Of a stretch of DNA of 64,000 nucleotides, positions 9,991-21,360 are shown piece by piece; the first letter of the stretch is position 1, and each line of letters opens with the position of its first letter. Under the pieces are notes generated by a model, which saw nothing but the letters and a program-made list of their open reading frames with translations, made no database searches and had not been told where the DNA came from. The position numbers and the translations under genes were made by a program. The stretch is taken from the NCBI GenBank assembly GCA_027924585.1, contig BSBM01002083.1:1-64000 (forward strand). Reading direction: 5' to 3'. The stretch is from Larix kaempferi (lineage: Eukaryota; Streptophyta; Pinopsida; Pinales; Pinaceae).

Positions 9991-12369
9991 GACCATCTTT
10001 TCTTGCTGGTAACCTACCAAAAGGGGCATTTAAAACATGTTAGGTCCTTTCCAAACTTACACAAACTCATTTTTTGGAATATTTTTGATGTTTGACTTGT
10101 GGGTTTCCGCCGTCGCACCTCAGCTTTAGGTACATGGCGACATCGTCGCAGGTCTCATTTTCAAGGCTTGCGACGACTCAGGCTAGTCACAAGTCCCGAA
10201 AGGTCCACTTGCGACGAGCCGAGGGAGCAATGGCCCCTCCCCAAATCGTCAAAAAAATCAAAAAATGAACAAAAAATGGAAAACTAAACCATTACAAAGT
10301 TGTTGGATGAGATTTAGGCCTACCTGGTCCAGACGGCTGGTGAAATGGTGGATCGTAGCTCCCGAAATCGGCAAAGGAAGTTTTGGCTCCAAATTGGTAC
10401 TTCTCCACCCAAATTGGCAATTTGAACAATGTTTCTATTTTTGGCCCATATTTCTATTTATAGAATAGAATGGAATATTCCTTTTCAAATATTTTGATGC
10501 TTTTGGGCCATTTACTATAGTTTCGACCGTTTGTCATTATATTTGGGGCTATTTGACACTTTCTCTAGTGTACAGGAGTCGTAAAGTGGTCTTTTGTAGC
10601 ATTTCTCGCATTACCAATGGTAATTATAGGTATGAACACCCCTTTCGATGTTTTGTCATTATTATTTTTGGTTAAGTCGTAATTATTGCATGAGGATGAG
10701 TTTACTCTTCGTTTGTTCTGGTACTCACCCAACCATGAGAACAAGTACCGAGTTATGATTTATCACTTTTCCGGGCTCGTTAAACTTCCATGGAAAAGGA
10801 CACCCCCCGGAGTCCATAGTTAAGCTCTTTTCAGACTCCCTAAAATTGAAAAGATTGGCAAGCGAAATTGTCGCGTTCACGCTTGTTAAAGTATTTGAAT
10901 GGTCGTCTTCCTAGTGATAGTTTACCCCTTTTTGGACTAGGGGGAACTAATTACAAAAAAGGAATACTCCAGCCAATCACGACTGGAAGAGTCCTCTCCC
11001 GCATTGTTTTACCCTTTTTCAAGCGATGAGGCTAACTTTACGAAAAAGGACCATTGGAGTCTTCTTTAGTTCTTTTCAGACTCTCTAAATATGAAATGAT
11101 GACCGAGTTTGCTTTCTATGGACTCGTTAAAATTTCACATTGAAGGGCCCGTCATGGGACGAACCCCTCCGATCCTAGGTTCAAAAAATATTTGGGATTG
11201 GACTCATCTATGAGATGAGCTGTATCGAGCATCTGGTTACCCTCGTCAGGCTCGTTAAAAAACACATGAGGCACTCATCATTCATGATGGGTAAAAAGGA
11301 AAGTGTTTATGTTACCTACCTTAGTGGCAGTATATAGTCGTTCTTGAAAATGGCACTCATCTACATTTGCATACCAATACTTGGGTAATCTGTTTGTCTA
11401 TGAGTCCCCGCTTTCTTTTTGAGTCTTGTTACTCCTCTGAGTCATTCGGAGAAAGCTTCCACTATCAGTTGCGTTAGAAGTTTGCGTCATTCTCATGTCA
11501 ATACTGCCAAGTCATGCCATGCCCATGTTCAAGAACACATTCATCACTCATCATTTTTGGTCAGTACAACATCGTCATGCCGTTGTTACTTTGAGTCAGT
11601 CTCACATGTTATTGTACCATCCGATCCACTCTACACATTTTTTTCGTGTTTCATGTCGATTGATGGGGGATTCATTATGGCCCTCCTTCGACAGATTCAT
11701 CCTTGTCAACTTCAACTCATCATCCAAGGATTGAATCTAGAAACCAGTCAAGTACCTTGGTCCTGCATGCCTCAATGGCAAGTTACCTCGCTTTCGTCAT
11801 GAGTTTACATCATTGACTCTTGATTGAAATATTTCATCTGGCATTCAACGTCAACTCATTTATTCATGCTCAATGGTGAATCATTGACATTAATGGTGAT
11901 ACCTTGGGAATCATTGACATTAATGGTGATATCCCTCGCACTTGTTAACGGTTTACATCAATGACCAGTAATCAAGTGGTTTCTACCATGTTCGACGTCA
12001 AGACATTTGTAATCACATGGATAGATTCGTATCATTGCGGGTTCAGCTTGAAGGCCCTGGGGAGTCATGTTTTTACCCAGGTTGCGATGGAGTCTATATT
12101 GAGTCATATTACATGGATCCACTTTTGTATTGGTCGTGGTTGTGTTATCATCTCATCATGGATCTACGCTTGTGTCTAGTATCCATGATTGTGTTTAATC
12201 GGTCATTACTCCCATGGATCTGCAATGTATTGGTCGGCAGCCATGTTGTACTACTTATGAGATTGTCAGTTCAGAGTCAGTTGTACTGCAGCATCGTCCT
12301 TCATCTGACAAGTCTTTTGCCATTATTTCTATCAAAGCACTTCACCTATACATCCTTAACAGCTTCATG
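9991..12369 (+). other. long 3' non-coding region of the Tat-like element
   Basis: About 2.4 kb without a protein-like frame; short open frames such as 11419-11802 and 12017-12415 have no motif. It contains GTCGCA hairpins (10111-10216). Two related segments containing TCTTTTCAGACTC lie about 245 bp apart (near 10826 and 11071), suggesting an old tandem duplication. A small direct repeat (TCATTGACATTAATGGTGAT) occurs twice near 11885-11930. Confidence 0.55.
10111..10216. repeat. cluster of CGTCGCA / TGCGACG inverted motifs
   Basis: CGTCGCA occurs at 10111 and 10144, and TTGCGACG at about 10168 and 10209. The 10144-10175 segment forms a hairpin whose arms are CGTCGCAGG-like and CTTGCGACG. The same motif recurs as a tandem pair in the LTR at 12501-12560. 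Confidence 0.55.
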
Positions 12370-12384
12370 CTTTGGGGGGCATTC
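12370..12384 (+). other. polypurine tract of the Tat-like element
   Basis: CTTTGGGGGGCATTC lies directly before the TGTTACACC start of an LTR. This G-run just upstream of TG is the usual plus-strand primer of plant Ty3/gypsy elements, and it shows that the following LTR is a 3' LTR on the + strand. Confidence 0.6.
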
Positions 12385-12500
12385 TGTTACACCTAAAATA
12401 TACCCATCATCATGATTTAGTGTATACATCCCTGAAGTCATCTGGACCAAGTACTCATTTGGGAGGATCTGTACTCAGTTTGTACAACCTTTTGAGAGGT

Positions 12501-12563
12501 CGTCGCAGGTTGCACACTAGCAACATGCGACGTCGCAGGTTGCTCCATAGCAAGGTGCGACGA
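12501..12563. repeat. two tandem 30-bp hairpin units in the LTR
   Basis: Units 12501-12530 and 12531-12560 each begin CGTCGCAGGTTGC and end GCAA..TGCGA. Each can fold into a stem with a loop of about 6 bases, and the trailing CGA completes the second stem. They lie about 180-240 bp upstream of the TATA box. Confidence 0.65.
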
Positions 12564-12740
12564 GGTCTGTTAATTGGAAAAAATAGCCTATTCAAGATCT
12601 TTCTCGAAGCTTTCCCATTTGGGGGCTTATCCTGATCTCTTGGAGAGCTGGTACTCGACCCCTAACTCAATGGGAAGATCCCCTATCTCTCTCCTTCCAT
12701 CTCTCATCATATCCTATCCATAACCCCATCCACTTAGTCC

Positions 12741-12748
12741 TATATAAA
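12741..12748 (+). promoter_or_regulatory. TATA box in LTR
   Basis: TATATAAA in a CCTATATAAACGAGGC context is a canonical plant TATA box, about 355 bp into the LTR. Confidence 0.6.
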
Positions 12749-13346
12749 CGAGGCTCACTCCCATACCAAAGGGAGGAAGACTATGGTATCTACATGTTGG
12801 TGAAATCTCTCTTAGGACACCTTCACTCACCTCTTGGAGAATTCATGCTTCCTTGGAAGGGCTTGGCAATTGGCTTGTGTGGAGAAGGGATGCTATGTTA
12901 AGTCATTGGTTGTAGTTCTATATCTCTATCATGTACTCCTCTATTTGCAGTAATACAAATGCTTTCCACCAATATCGTTCTTATGTGTAATGATGTTGTG
13001 TTGTTTACCTACTTAACTGTTTACATAGATCTCTTATTGTATAGATGCTCTTTACTCGTTTTTCTTTTCTGTGTCTTGACAGGTCTTGCAGCTTGGATCT
13101 GACGACCGTGGGACGTGGATCAACATTCAGGAGAAAGAATAGCGAATCAAAGAGGTAAGGCATCTAGCACTTGATCCTTAAGTAGATCTAGGAAATGTGT
13201 TTGTAGTCTGTTCTATTTGTTCTAGACTCGCATTGAGCTAGGGAGATCCAGCTCGCCTCTGGTTGAGTGGATTGTCCGATAACAACATTTTATCTTTTAA
13301 TAATAATAATTCATCATTCCTTTCCTGCACATCGGTTTTCAACTAT

Positions 13347-13472
13347 CACAACCATATTTTTAAAAGTGGTTGATATACGTCGATCGACGTATATCAACCA
13401 CTTTTAAATTCGTGGTCGTGGTTGATATACATCAATCGACATATATCAACCACTTTTAAAAATGTGGTTGTG
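13347..13472. repeat. nested palindromic (foldback/MITE-like) element
   Basis: The 126-bp unit has outer arms beginning CACAACCA and ending TGGTTGTG that match over about 41 bases with a few mismatches. Inside is a perfect 50-bp palindrome (13359-13408, centre between 13383 and 13384, core CGTCGATCGACG). A second, imperfect palindrome with the same GTGGTTGATATA arm follows at about 13415-13460. No convincing target-site duplication flanks it, so transposon origin is inference. Confidence 0.65.
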
Positions 13473-15306
13473 CCAGTAATATTCTATAACTCAAAATTTA
13501 TCTTAATTAACATTAAGAATTATCATCTTTATAAATAAATATTATTATCATACATCCATCGATATCAATATAACATACACGACTAAACATAAATAAAAAA
13601 GTTAATATTTTATACCACATATAGGTAATAATATTACACATAATACTATATAAAACTCAAACAATATTGACACAAACTTTAATATGGTTGGATTGAAAAA
13701 ATAAAACTAAATAAACAAGAGACATGTGATGGAAATGTCCCTACGGGAGGATTTAGAAAACAGTGCCAACTGTATTTGCAATTAGGGGCATCATGAAGAC
13801 TCAGTTGATAAGGGTTGATGCACATGTTGTTAAGGATTTGTAAATGGAAAATAATACAATTGTATTACACAAATAACATGTGTTAGTGCATCCCTTGTCA
13901 AGGGTTATTTGTTTTTTTTTATTTGCTAAAACCAAGTAGCAGTATAACTAAGTCATCGAAAATTTTGTTAATGGAACTAGTATCCTTTTCTACATATGCC
14001 ATGAGGGCTATTTTGCACAAAGCTCTACTATATTTCAGGAAATGCAATTGTCCATGGAGAAGTCTTGTCGCAAGTATATATTATAACCTTGTATATGTGG
14101 AGGCACACAACAAAAATGAGATTTAGACCACATAGAACTATAGTGTGAAAGCAAGGAAGTATATTGCACAAAAAATAATTTTTGTACAATAGGTAGACAA
14201 CATGTGAGCAACATTTTTTTTACTTGGAGACATGTTGTAGCATATTTGGCTCCATCAAACATGTTTTCATCATTGCAACAATAGCTAAAAAAGGAAGAAA
14301 ACAACATGCAAATAAGACAATGTATAAGGTAAATCACATCCTCCCATGGAGAAAAATGTTAAAAAACCTTTTGAAAATCTCATAAATCAATGCCTTCTAC
14401 AACAATAGGTCTTTCATATCTAAACAAGACTATAAAATTGAACCCAAGGCTTTGTAGGGAAGGTAGCAACAACCTGCAACCACAGAACACAACACAATAA
14501 TATTAGAATGTATTATTAGAATCCACTACAGTAATTCCATATCGATAATCCAAGTGCAGTGAGACAATACAGAGAGGATACCATATTTATGGTATAGAAA
14601 ATGAATATCCTAATATGTAGACTCGTTTGGTGGAATCCATTTACATTGAAAGAAGAATGGATACCTCATATGAAATGGGATTTGTTTTCCATGAGACATA
14701 ATCCGAGAGGGGAAGGACTAGAGTGCTCCACCCCACTACATAGTAGGCTACAACCCCATAAAATGCAACGGGGGACTTTCTGCATCAATAGAATGGTGTT
14801 GATCCAATCAACCAGACTAATAGCTAATCCGTACTAAGACTAGCTAATATTAACTAGTGATGGAGAGCAAACATAAGTCAAATGTTCTACTAGGTTTCAA
14901 ATTTGATGATTTGGGCTGTGCACATTGAATTCAATAATAAAATCCTAAAACCCACAAAATATGCCTAAACTGCAACTAACTATTTTGATGAGTAAACAAT
15001 AATTAGTTATGCCTCTCCTCCTCGTGACTCTCTATCTAGATTTACCCTTTAATTTGATACCAATGAATATTTTTACCTTATGACCTTTGGTTCCATGGGT
15101 GATGCATTTTCTATTAGTGTTGCTTCCCCTAATACCTTCGCTCAGTCAACTATCTTTGGAACTATGTCCTGATTCAGTGGTTCGGGCAAAAAGATTGGAA
15201 AATCATATTTGCACTCTCCAATTTACCAGTTCATAGGAATTGTAGAATAATATACTATTATATACAAGTTAACATAGACGAGGAAATAAACTCTTAAGTT
15301 CCCTAA
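13473..15306. other. AT-rich non-coding DNA
   Basis: About 1.8 kb with only short open frames lacking recognisable motifs. Around 13805-13905 an imperfect inverted repeat (TGATGCACATGTTGTTA against TAACATGTGTTAGTGCATC) may be an old MITE. Nothing else could be supported. Confidence 0.5.
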
Positions 15307-15693
15307 TGTGAAGAACCTGCAATAATTAATTAATGCAAATACACGAGATATCAGAAATAATAGAACTCAGAATCACTTTTATATTGATCACGAGCCACTT
15401 CAAGGGGGCAACCTCCTTTGAGCAAGCTCAATACAATTAACTTCACGGTGCCTTCAATGACCTCAACACACACTTAAATACTAAGTTTATGCCCAATACT
15501 ATGAGTCAAAACCATGGGACATATAATACTACGGGACGACTTACAAAGCATATGCATCCAATACTATGGGTCAATATCATGGGCTAATATAAACTACGGA
15601 TCAACAAATACTACGGAAGGACTTACAAATCATATGCGTCCAATAGCAATATACTAATAAAGTAAAGAGAAGGGTTGACATGGGTTCCTAAAA
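15307..15693 (-). repeat. 3' LTR of chromovirus-like element
   Basis: Matches 19283-19669 over its full 387 bp at about 94% by eye. On the - strand it starts TTTTAGG (mutated from TGTTAGG) and ends CTTCACA. The TATA region is mutated compared with the other LTR. Confidence 0.88.
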
Positions 15694-15711
15694 TCCCCTC
15701 TCCCTTAGAAA
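15694..15711 (-). other. polypurine tract of chromovirus-like element
   Basis: On the - strand CTAAGGGAGAGGGGAT lies immediately before the 3' LTR, in the expected place for plus-strand priming. Confidence 0.65.
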
Positions 15712-15759
15712 AAGCTTTGTCCTCAAAGCGTTGGTTGGGGAAATTGATGCAGAATCTAA

Positions 15760-16136
15760 AGGAGTGGTTCCCCGGTAGCATCTTCGGGTTGCATTTCGGG
15801 CCACTGACGCCTTTGGAGTTTCAGGGAGGATTGCTTGGAAGGCTGTAGACGAAGAAGAACCATATCAATTGCATGAAAAGTGCACTCATAATGGTGTTGA
15901 TCAACTTGTTATTGCAGTCGAATTCTGGCCATGTGAAGATTGTCCTACAGAATGAGAAGAATCTGATCGTGGTTTCGAAGAACTGAGTCAATTGCCTGAA
16001 CTAGGGAGCTCCTAAGGGTGTATGGAAAAAGAACTGGCGGTGTCTGTCCATAGACTGCTTCATGTGGTGTCCTTGTAGATGTGGTATTGTACCACCAAAG
16101 CGCTTCTTAGAAATCCATAGAAATAGTTGGCCAAAT
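15760..16136 (-). pseudogene. int: integrase remnant (C-terminal part) of chromovirus-like element
   Basis: On the - strand, after IWPTISMDF the sequence jumps at about 16094 straight to WWYNTTSTRTPHEAVYGQTPP, so the D,D,E catalytic core has been deleted. It continues through DSVLRNHDQILLIL and a degraded C-terminal stretch with LRLQPSKQSSLKL, the usual segment before a chromodomain. The end has decayed. It is in the frame of the upstream protease, with several stops. Confidence 0.75.
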
Positions 16137-17339
16137 CTATGTAGGGATGGGCATGGGTTTGAGCAGTCCCCAAAAAAGTGTCATTTCACCCTTGTTGACC
16201 CGGAAAGTATCACAGTCAGCCACCATCTGTTGAATTGTCATTTTCAGTCCCTGCCAAAAGAAGTTACATTGTTCCCGGTCATACATTTTGAAGAACCCAA
16301 AGTGCCATGCTGATGAAGAAGCATGGAGTTCATAGAAGAGATAGCCCTGTTGAACATATTGCAACCAATTTGGAACAAGCAAAGAAATAGCTGTAAGAGA
16401 AATTGGGTCATCAATTGTGCGAGAAGGAGCATCTGCCACCATATTGTCCTTACCCTTATTGTAAGTGATCACATAGGGATAACCCATGAGTTGGATAACC
16501 CATTTCAGGTGTGTTGGGGAGGAGACTCATTGTTCCAAGAAATTTTCCAGACCCTGGAGATCAGTCTTGATGCAGAAATAATTCCCTAATAGGTATGGTT
16601 GCCACTTCTGTACTGCATGCAAAATAGCCATCATTTCCTGCTGAGAGGTAGATGTGGGTAAATTCTTACCGGAAAGGTCTCTTGAAGGAAGCAATCTCAT
16701 TGGTTCAGCAAAGACACCTGCATATCTATCCAAGGAAGTAGTGGAGACTGTTGATGGGTGCATCTGAAGGGAATGGAGCTGAGCGATGACACCATGTGAA
16801 TTCTTCTTAAGAATTTTTTCCAGGCGATGTGAATTGATGATGTAGAGAGACCCTGGTTGTAAGCCCATAAATTTGTGTTGTGCCCCATTAACTGAAAACT
16901 GCATCCAAAGTTCAGCAAAATCCCATAAGATGGGGCCAAGTGTGTGTAACCATTGAACGCCCAAAACCACATCACATCCGCCTAAGGATAAGGCGAACAT
17001 GTCAGAGCGCAAGTTATAATCTTCCATAGAGATACGCACATTGTGACACTTCCCCTTGCAAGGTAAGGTGCTCCCTTTGGCAACCATGACTTCAAAGTGG
17101 GAGCAAGGATGGACAAAACAATCAGCCTGTTTGGCAATCCGAGGGTCAATGAAGTTATGAGTGCTACCAGAATCAATGAGTATGGTAAGAGGGAGCTTCT
17201 TGAAGTATCCCCTGACCCGCATTGTTTGTGGGGTGGTGACGCCGGTTACAGCATGGAGAGAGATCTCGGGTGGGTCGTCCTAAGATGGGGTGTCAATAGG
17301 TAGGTGATGAATGTCAACCTGATCATCTACTGTATCTAG
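16137..17339 (-). pseudogene. pol: protease joined to RNase H, RT deleted
   Basis: On the - strand a retropepsin (17222 downwards) shows LTILIDSGSTHNFID, an intact D-S-G active site, and later DVVLGVQWLHTLGPILWDF. The normal linker YAGVFAEPMRLLPS then passes, at about 16675, directly into SGKNLPTSTSQQEMMAILHAVQKW. That segment belongs to RNase H, so the whole RT core is missing. RNase H continues in LLGNYFCIKTD and, after a TGA (about 16525), into the MGYPYVITYNKGKDNMVADAPSR block and the integrase zinc region, ending at a TAG (16137). The join is in frame. It could not replicate itself. Confidence 0.85.
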
Positions 17340-18206
17340 AGCTTCTTCACCAAGTTCAGAGGCAGGCGAAGAATCCACATCCAAAAGATAGAGATTTTGT
17401 TGAACACATCTATGTCCCCGAGTGAATTTCTCATCACAATTATAACAAAGCCCTTTTTCTCGGCGTTCCTACATATTTGTTTCAGACAAATGCTTGATAG
17501 GAGTTGGTCGAGGAGCAAGCGTGATGGGATTTCGTTGGGAATCCATATTTCTGAAGGGAACAAAGGTGGGTTTGGAGCGTTGTTGAGCTGTGATCTTGTC
17601 CTCAGCCAGCTTAGCCAACCCTAGGACTTCCATCATTGTGTTGGGACAAAACATTTTGACCTCTGAGCTGATTTCATCCTTGAGACCACTGATAAAACAA
17701 CTCCTGTAGAATTCATCAGACAATCCTTCTGTGTGATTGGCTAGTTTCTCAAATTCCGTCTGATACTCTCTCACTGTGCTAGTTTGGTGAAGTTTAGTGA
17801 GTGGTCCTGTGAAGTCGTCAAAAGCACTAGGACCAAATCATGGCAAAAGGAGTTTGCAAAAATATGTCCAGTTTGGCTCAGGATGAGCTTTGATGTACCA
17901 ACGATACCATTGAAGGGCTTCCTGTTCCAAATGAAAGGATGCAAGTGGAACTTTCTGGACATCAAAAGTATTATGTAGACTGAAATATTGTTCTTCTCAG
18001 TATATCCATCCAGTCGGATCAGTACCATTGAAGTGAGGAAAATCAAGCTTCAGCCCACGAAAATTGCTGGAATAAGAGAACCCGGTGGCTGCAAAAGATT
18101 CTGGCTGTCGGTTATTGTTCATGGCTGAATGCTGAAGATGGAGGCTGAGAAATTTTTCATCCAGATCTTGGAGTTTGGTTTGGATGGCTGCAAGTGCTTC
18201 CTCCAT
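17340..18206 (-). pseudogene. gag: gag of chromovirus-like element
   Basis: On the - strand from ATG at 18206 (MEEALAAIQTKLQDLDEKF, a short coiled-coil-like start). The gag core has LKLDFPHFNGTDPTGWIY, FHLEQEALQWYRWYIKAHP and REYQTEFEKLANHTEGL. The zinc knuckle is GLCYNCDEKFTRGHRC at about 17410-17460 (C-x2-C-x4-x-H/C chromovirus form). The frame is continuous except for stops: TGA near 17998, TGA near 17842, TAG near 17470 and TAG near 17281. Both TGA codons stand where Arg is conserved, so CGA to TGA is likely. Confidence 0.85.
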
Positions 18207-19268
18207 GATTTTTGCTACTGCACGGGTGACAACCACAACCAAGAGTTTTTTTTTTTTTTGGAAATGGATAGAAAAACACAAACAAAAGCTTATTTAGTAA
18301 AGGAAAATTTGGATTTGGGAAAAAATTGGATTGGTAATTGGGGTTTGACTAGGATTTGGACACTTTCTGATGGATAGGGAGGCAAAAAATGGGGATTTCA
18401 GAAGCGGGGTGAAAGAATGAAAAAATTTGGTAGAGAGGGACAAAGAAGAAGAATTAGGAAAGGAAAACGGTGGCAAAATTTGAAGGTGTTTGGGTGAAAA
18501 TTGAAGGAGTTATGGAAAACCCTAAAAATAGACAAATGTGGGATTTCTGGTCTTAGGAAGTCGAATTTGGGATAGGGTCTTCAGGAATTAAATATGCAGA
18601 ATGGGATTGCAGGGATGTTAGTGAAGTTTCAGGGAAAACAGAGTTGAAACAAGGGAGATATGGCCGAAAAACAGATATATATATATATATTTTCAGAAAT
18701 GGATCGACAACAGCGGCGCGAAAGGGATCCGCAACAGATGGATTTGCAACGGTGCGAAAGGGATCGAAAAACGGCTGGATCTGAAACGACGACTCGAATT
18801 GGAATGACTTTTAGAATAGATCTGAAATGGCTGGATCTGGAGCAGAAGTGATCTGCAACAGTTCAGCTGAAAATAGATATGGACCCCAGGTATGTGCAGC
18901 TTCCTATCGGTTCAGGGGATTCACTCGGCCACAAATGCTGTCTGACGGCTTGCGTATTGGGGAAGTACCCCTCACTCCACGGCTCAGGTAAAACTGATAA
19001 CCGCTTTGCCACAAACGACAGCTCTTGTTTTACCTCACAGGTGGGAACTAGTCAATCGGGTAGGGGTCGTTGCCCTTTTCGCTGGTAGGTCCTCTCAATG
19101 GGCCAGCTACTTTGGGGTTCCTGTGGTACTCCTCACAATGAGTTTTAGGGATTATTCCCAAGTACTTCCCACAGTTAAGCGGATAGGGATTATTCCTAGA
19201 TCCGAACTTGCATCAGATGTGAAAAAAAAAAAATTGGCAAAAATTCCACCCAACGAGCCCAAGAAAGT
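18207..19268 (-). other. untranslated leader of chromovirus-like element
   Basis: About 1.06 kb between primer site and gag ATG without protein-like frames. It includes a T-run at 18246-18260, a TA microsatellite (about 18670-18690) and repeated GGATC...CAACAG words (18700-18860). Two related segments around a TAGGGATTATTCC word lie near 19147 and 19184. Confidence 0.6.
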
Positions 19269-19280
19269 GCTCTGATACTA
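19269..19280 (-). other. primer-binding site, initiator tRNA-Met type
   Basis: On the - strand TAGTATCAGAGC, two bases inside the 5' LTR, matches the usual TGGTATCAGAGC at 11 of 12 bases. This fixes the right-hand LTR as the 5' LTR. Confidence 0.75.
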
Positions 19281-19282
19281 GA

Positions 19283-19669
19283 TGTGAGGAACCTGCAATA
19301 ATTAATTAATACAAATACACGAGATATCAGAAATAATAGAACTCAGAATCACTTTTATATTGATCACGAGCCACTTCGAGGGGGAAACCTCCTTTGAGCA
19401 AGCTCAATACAATTAACTTCACGGTGCCTTCAATGCCCTCAACACACACTTATATACTAAGTCTATGCCCAATACTATGAGTCAAAACCATGGGACATAT
19501 AATACTATGGAACGACTTACAAAGCATATGCGTCCAATACTATGGGTCAATACCATGGGCTAATATAAACTATGGATCAACAAATACTACGAGACGACTT
19601 ACAAAGCATATGCGTCCAACAACAATATACTAACAAAGTAAAGAGAAGGGTTGACACGAGTTCCTAACA
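19283..19669 (-). repeat. 5' LTR of chromovirus-like element
   Basis: On the - strand it runs from TGTTAGG to CCTCACA. It contains a TATA box (TATATAAG, positions 19449-19456) that would drive transcription leftward. Confidence 0.88.
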
Positions 19670-20882
19670 CCTAACTAGCCCTCTTAAGCACCCTACCAAA
19701 GCCAGTATCTCGTTACCAGAGTTAGTGACTTGTGAAAATGTCCTATAGTAGAGGATATTGTTGTTTACTTTGAACCACTAGCACCATATCTAGTAGCATA
19801 TCTAATTGCATATCCCTACCCATATACAGTAGTAGCTTGATATTGATACCCATCCCACACCTAGGTTAAGAGAATACTGCAACATATCAATGATCATTAC
19901 AGAAAAAAAATACCTTGATAACATTCCTCTTCATCAACTAGAATAATCAAACTAGAATACACACCCAAGGCACTATAAATTTAAATAACAACAATATGTA
20001 ATTCATGAATAAAATTTCTCAGGTATTTCATAATTTTGTCATACAAAACCCCACTTCCATGGAATCTTTTTTGTATAATTCCTACTTAAAAAAGCATACC
20101 TCAAAATCTCAAACACAACTCCAAAAATTGATTCTACATGGATTCCAGTGATATTCATCGACTACTCAAAATAATTGAATCTTTTGGGCACATTTAGAAG
20201 TAGAGAAATATTTTGGGCACATTCAGATGCGAAAAACACTAACTAAATTGTGAGAAACACAGATAAGCAACTTAAACAAAACCAAGTCCATTTTTGAAAG
20301 GTCTAAGAGATACCTATGGTGAGGCCAACACCCAAGCCTATTTTGAGTCCCACGCTGAGGGATGACATTAATACGTGCTCTATCTGATATGTTTATGGGG
20401 TTTTGATTCACAGTCACACCAACCTTGGATCGAATCCCAGAGCATCCACACCTAATTCTCTCTCAAGGATACAAATTCATACCAGCTCAGGTCTCATGTT
20501 CCTCCTTCTCTCCTCTCCCCTCTGTTGTTTTTTGCATTGTGGGATAGCCAAAGATTCAAGCGTAGTAGGTAGAAACTTTGTGTAAATGTAAGGAGTAATG
20601 CAAAAACAAGAACCTATACCATAAATGCATGCATTAAATTACGCTGACATCGGCTCGAGGAAACGTGTCTGATGGCACCCTCGGGCTCAATCACATTAGG
20701 CATAAAACATAGCCCCAACCTTAACAAAATGGAAAATTTTGAAAACAATTGCGTGTATGGATCAGATTAATAATTCCCTGTGGGAATTATATGTCCCGGC
20801 AGGGACATAACAATTTTGTTCTCACATTCTAAAATTTAAAATAATTTATAATAATTAAATAAAAATAACAATAATGTAGTCC
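19670..20882. other. non-coding DNA
   Basis: About 1.2 kb, AT-rich, with only short open frames (for example 20403-20585) without recognisable motifs. The 20620-20730 stretch (CTGACATCGGCTCGAGG...) is more GC-rich but unidentified. Confidence 0.45.
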
Positions 20883-20990
20883 ACGAGGGGTAGAGCAATT
20901 AGTAATGAGTAAATGAGATGAGAACTTGTAAATGGAAGGTCACATATTCAAATCCTTGTGGGTACTAGCTTACAAAAAAAACAATAACGT
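20883..20990 (+). mobile_element. tRNA-derived SINE-like sequence
   Basis: A box-A-like GGGGTAGAGCAATTAGT (about 20887) is followed about 50 bp later by a box-B-like TATTCAAATCC (20944-20954). After GTGGGTACTAGCTTAC comes an A-rich tail (ACAAAAAAAACAA). This is the layout of a plant tRNA-derived SINE head. Only a weak case, since no target duplication was confirmed. Confidence 0.4.
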
Positions 20991-21360
20991 AATAACTAAA
21001 TGAAAGAATATAAATAATATTTATAATTATTAAATAAAAATAATAATGATTTAATAATTAAATGAAAAAATATAAATAATATTTAATCTTTATTTATCGA
21101 GAATATAGACTCATTTATGTCATAATTATTATACATTATTTATAAGTATAAATAACTAATATTATATTTTCTTATGAAGAAGGTTAAATATTTTAAGATT
21201 TTGATGTTTTTTAATTTTTCATCGTTAGAATTTCATCAAGCAATCTTTACTAAAATATAAATGAGATTGTTATTTTTAATTTAAACGTTAATAAGTATAG
21301 GAAGGAGGATTTGAAACGGTTGTTCCTTAGAGTAGAATAAACGATTACTTTACGGTGCAA
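20991..21360. other. AT-rich non-coding DNA
   Basis: Very AT-rich, with repeated AATAATATTTAAT-like words (21000-21180). No gene seen. Confidence 0.45.

Larger units (their letters stand above)
1..13284 (+). mobile_element. Tat-like Ty3/gypsy LTR retrotransposon, left end outside window
   Basis: Modules follow the Ty3/gypsy order on the + strand: gag, zinc knuckle, aspartic protease, RT, RNase H, integrase. Behind the integrase lie a second RNase H domain and an antisense extra gene, then a polypurine tract and an LTR. A second, archaeal-type RNase H and extra antisense reading frames between pol and the 3' LTR are known from the Tat lineage, so Tat is the inferred assignment. The 5' LTR and primer site are not in the window. 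Gag, protease and the second RNase H carry stops and frame changes, while RT to integrase is a single frame with two stops. The element is therefore dead but fairly well preserved. Lineage is inferred from architecture; a phylogeny of the RT would decide it. Confidence 0.75.
12385..13284 (+). repeat. 3' LTR of the Tat-like element
   Basis: Starts TGTTACACC directly after the polypurine tract. It contains a TATA box (TATATAAA, 12741-12748) and ends most plausibly at GATAACA (13284), giving 5-bp inverted ends TGTTA/TAACA and a length of 900 bp. An alternative end is CTTGACA at 13081. The partner LTR is not in the window, so the right boundary cannot be verified. Confidence 0.5.
15307..19669 (-). 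mobile_element. internally deleted chromovirus-like Ty3/gypsy element, complete ends
   Basis: Two 387-bp LTRs (15307-15693 and 19283-19669) in direct orientation flank a 3.6-kb interior. The 5-bp target duplication CCTAA is perfect (15302-15306 and 19670-19674). Read on the - strand it has a primer site resembling initiator tRNA-Met, gag with zinc knuckle, protease, then RNase H and integrase pieces. The RT core and the integrase catalytic core are missing. All coding pieces share one frame. The LTRs differ at about 24 positions by eye (about 6%). The GHRC-type knuckle, tRNA-Met primer and single gag-pol frame fit a chromovirus; lineage is inferred. Confidence 0.88.

Noticed and set aside
13081-13140. 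Primer-binding site after the LTR at 12385
   Set aside because: The sequence after CTTGACA lacks a TGG start matching any tRNA 3' end, and the polypurine tract on the left shows this is a 3' LTR.
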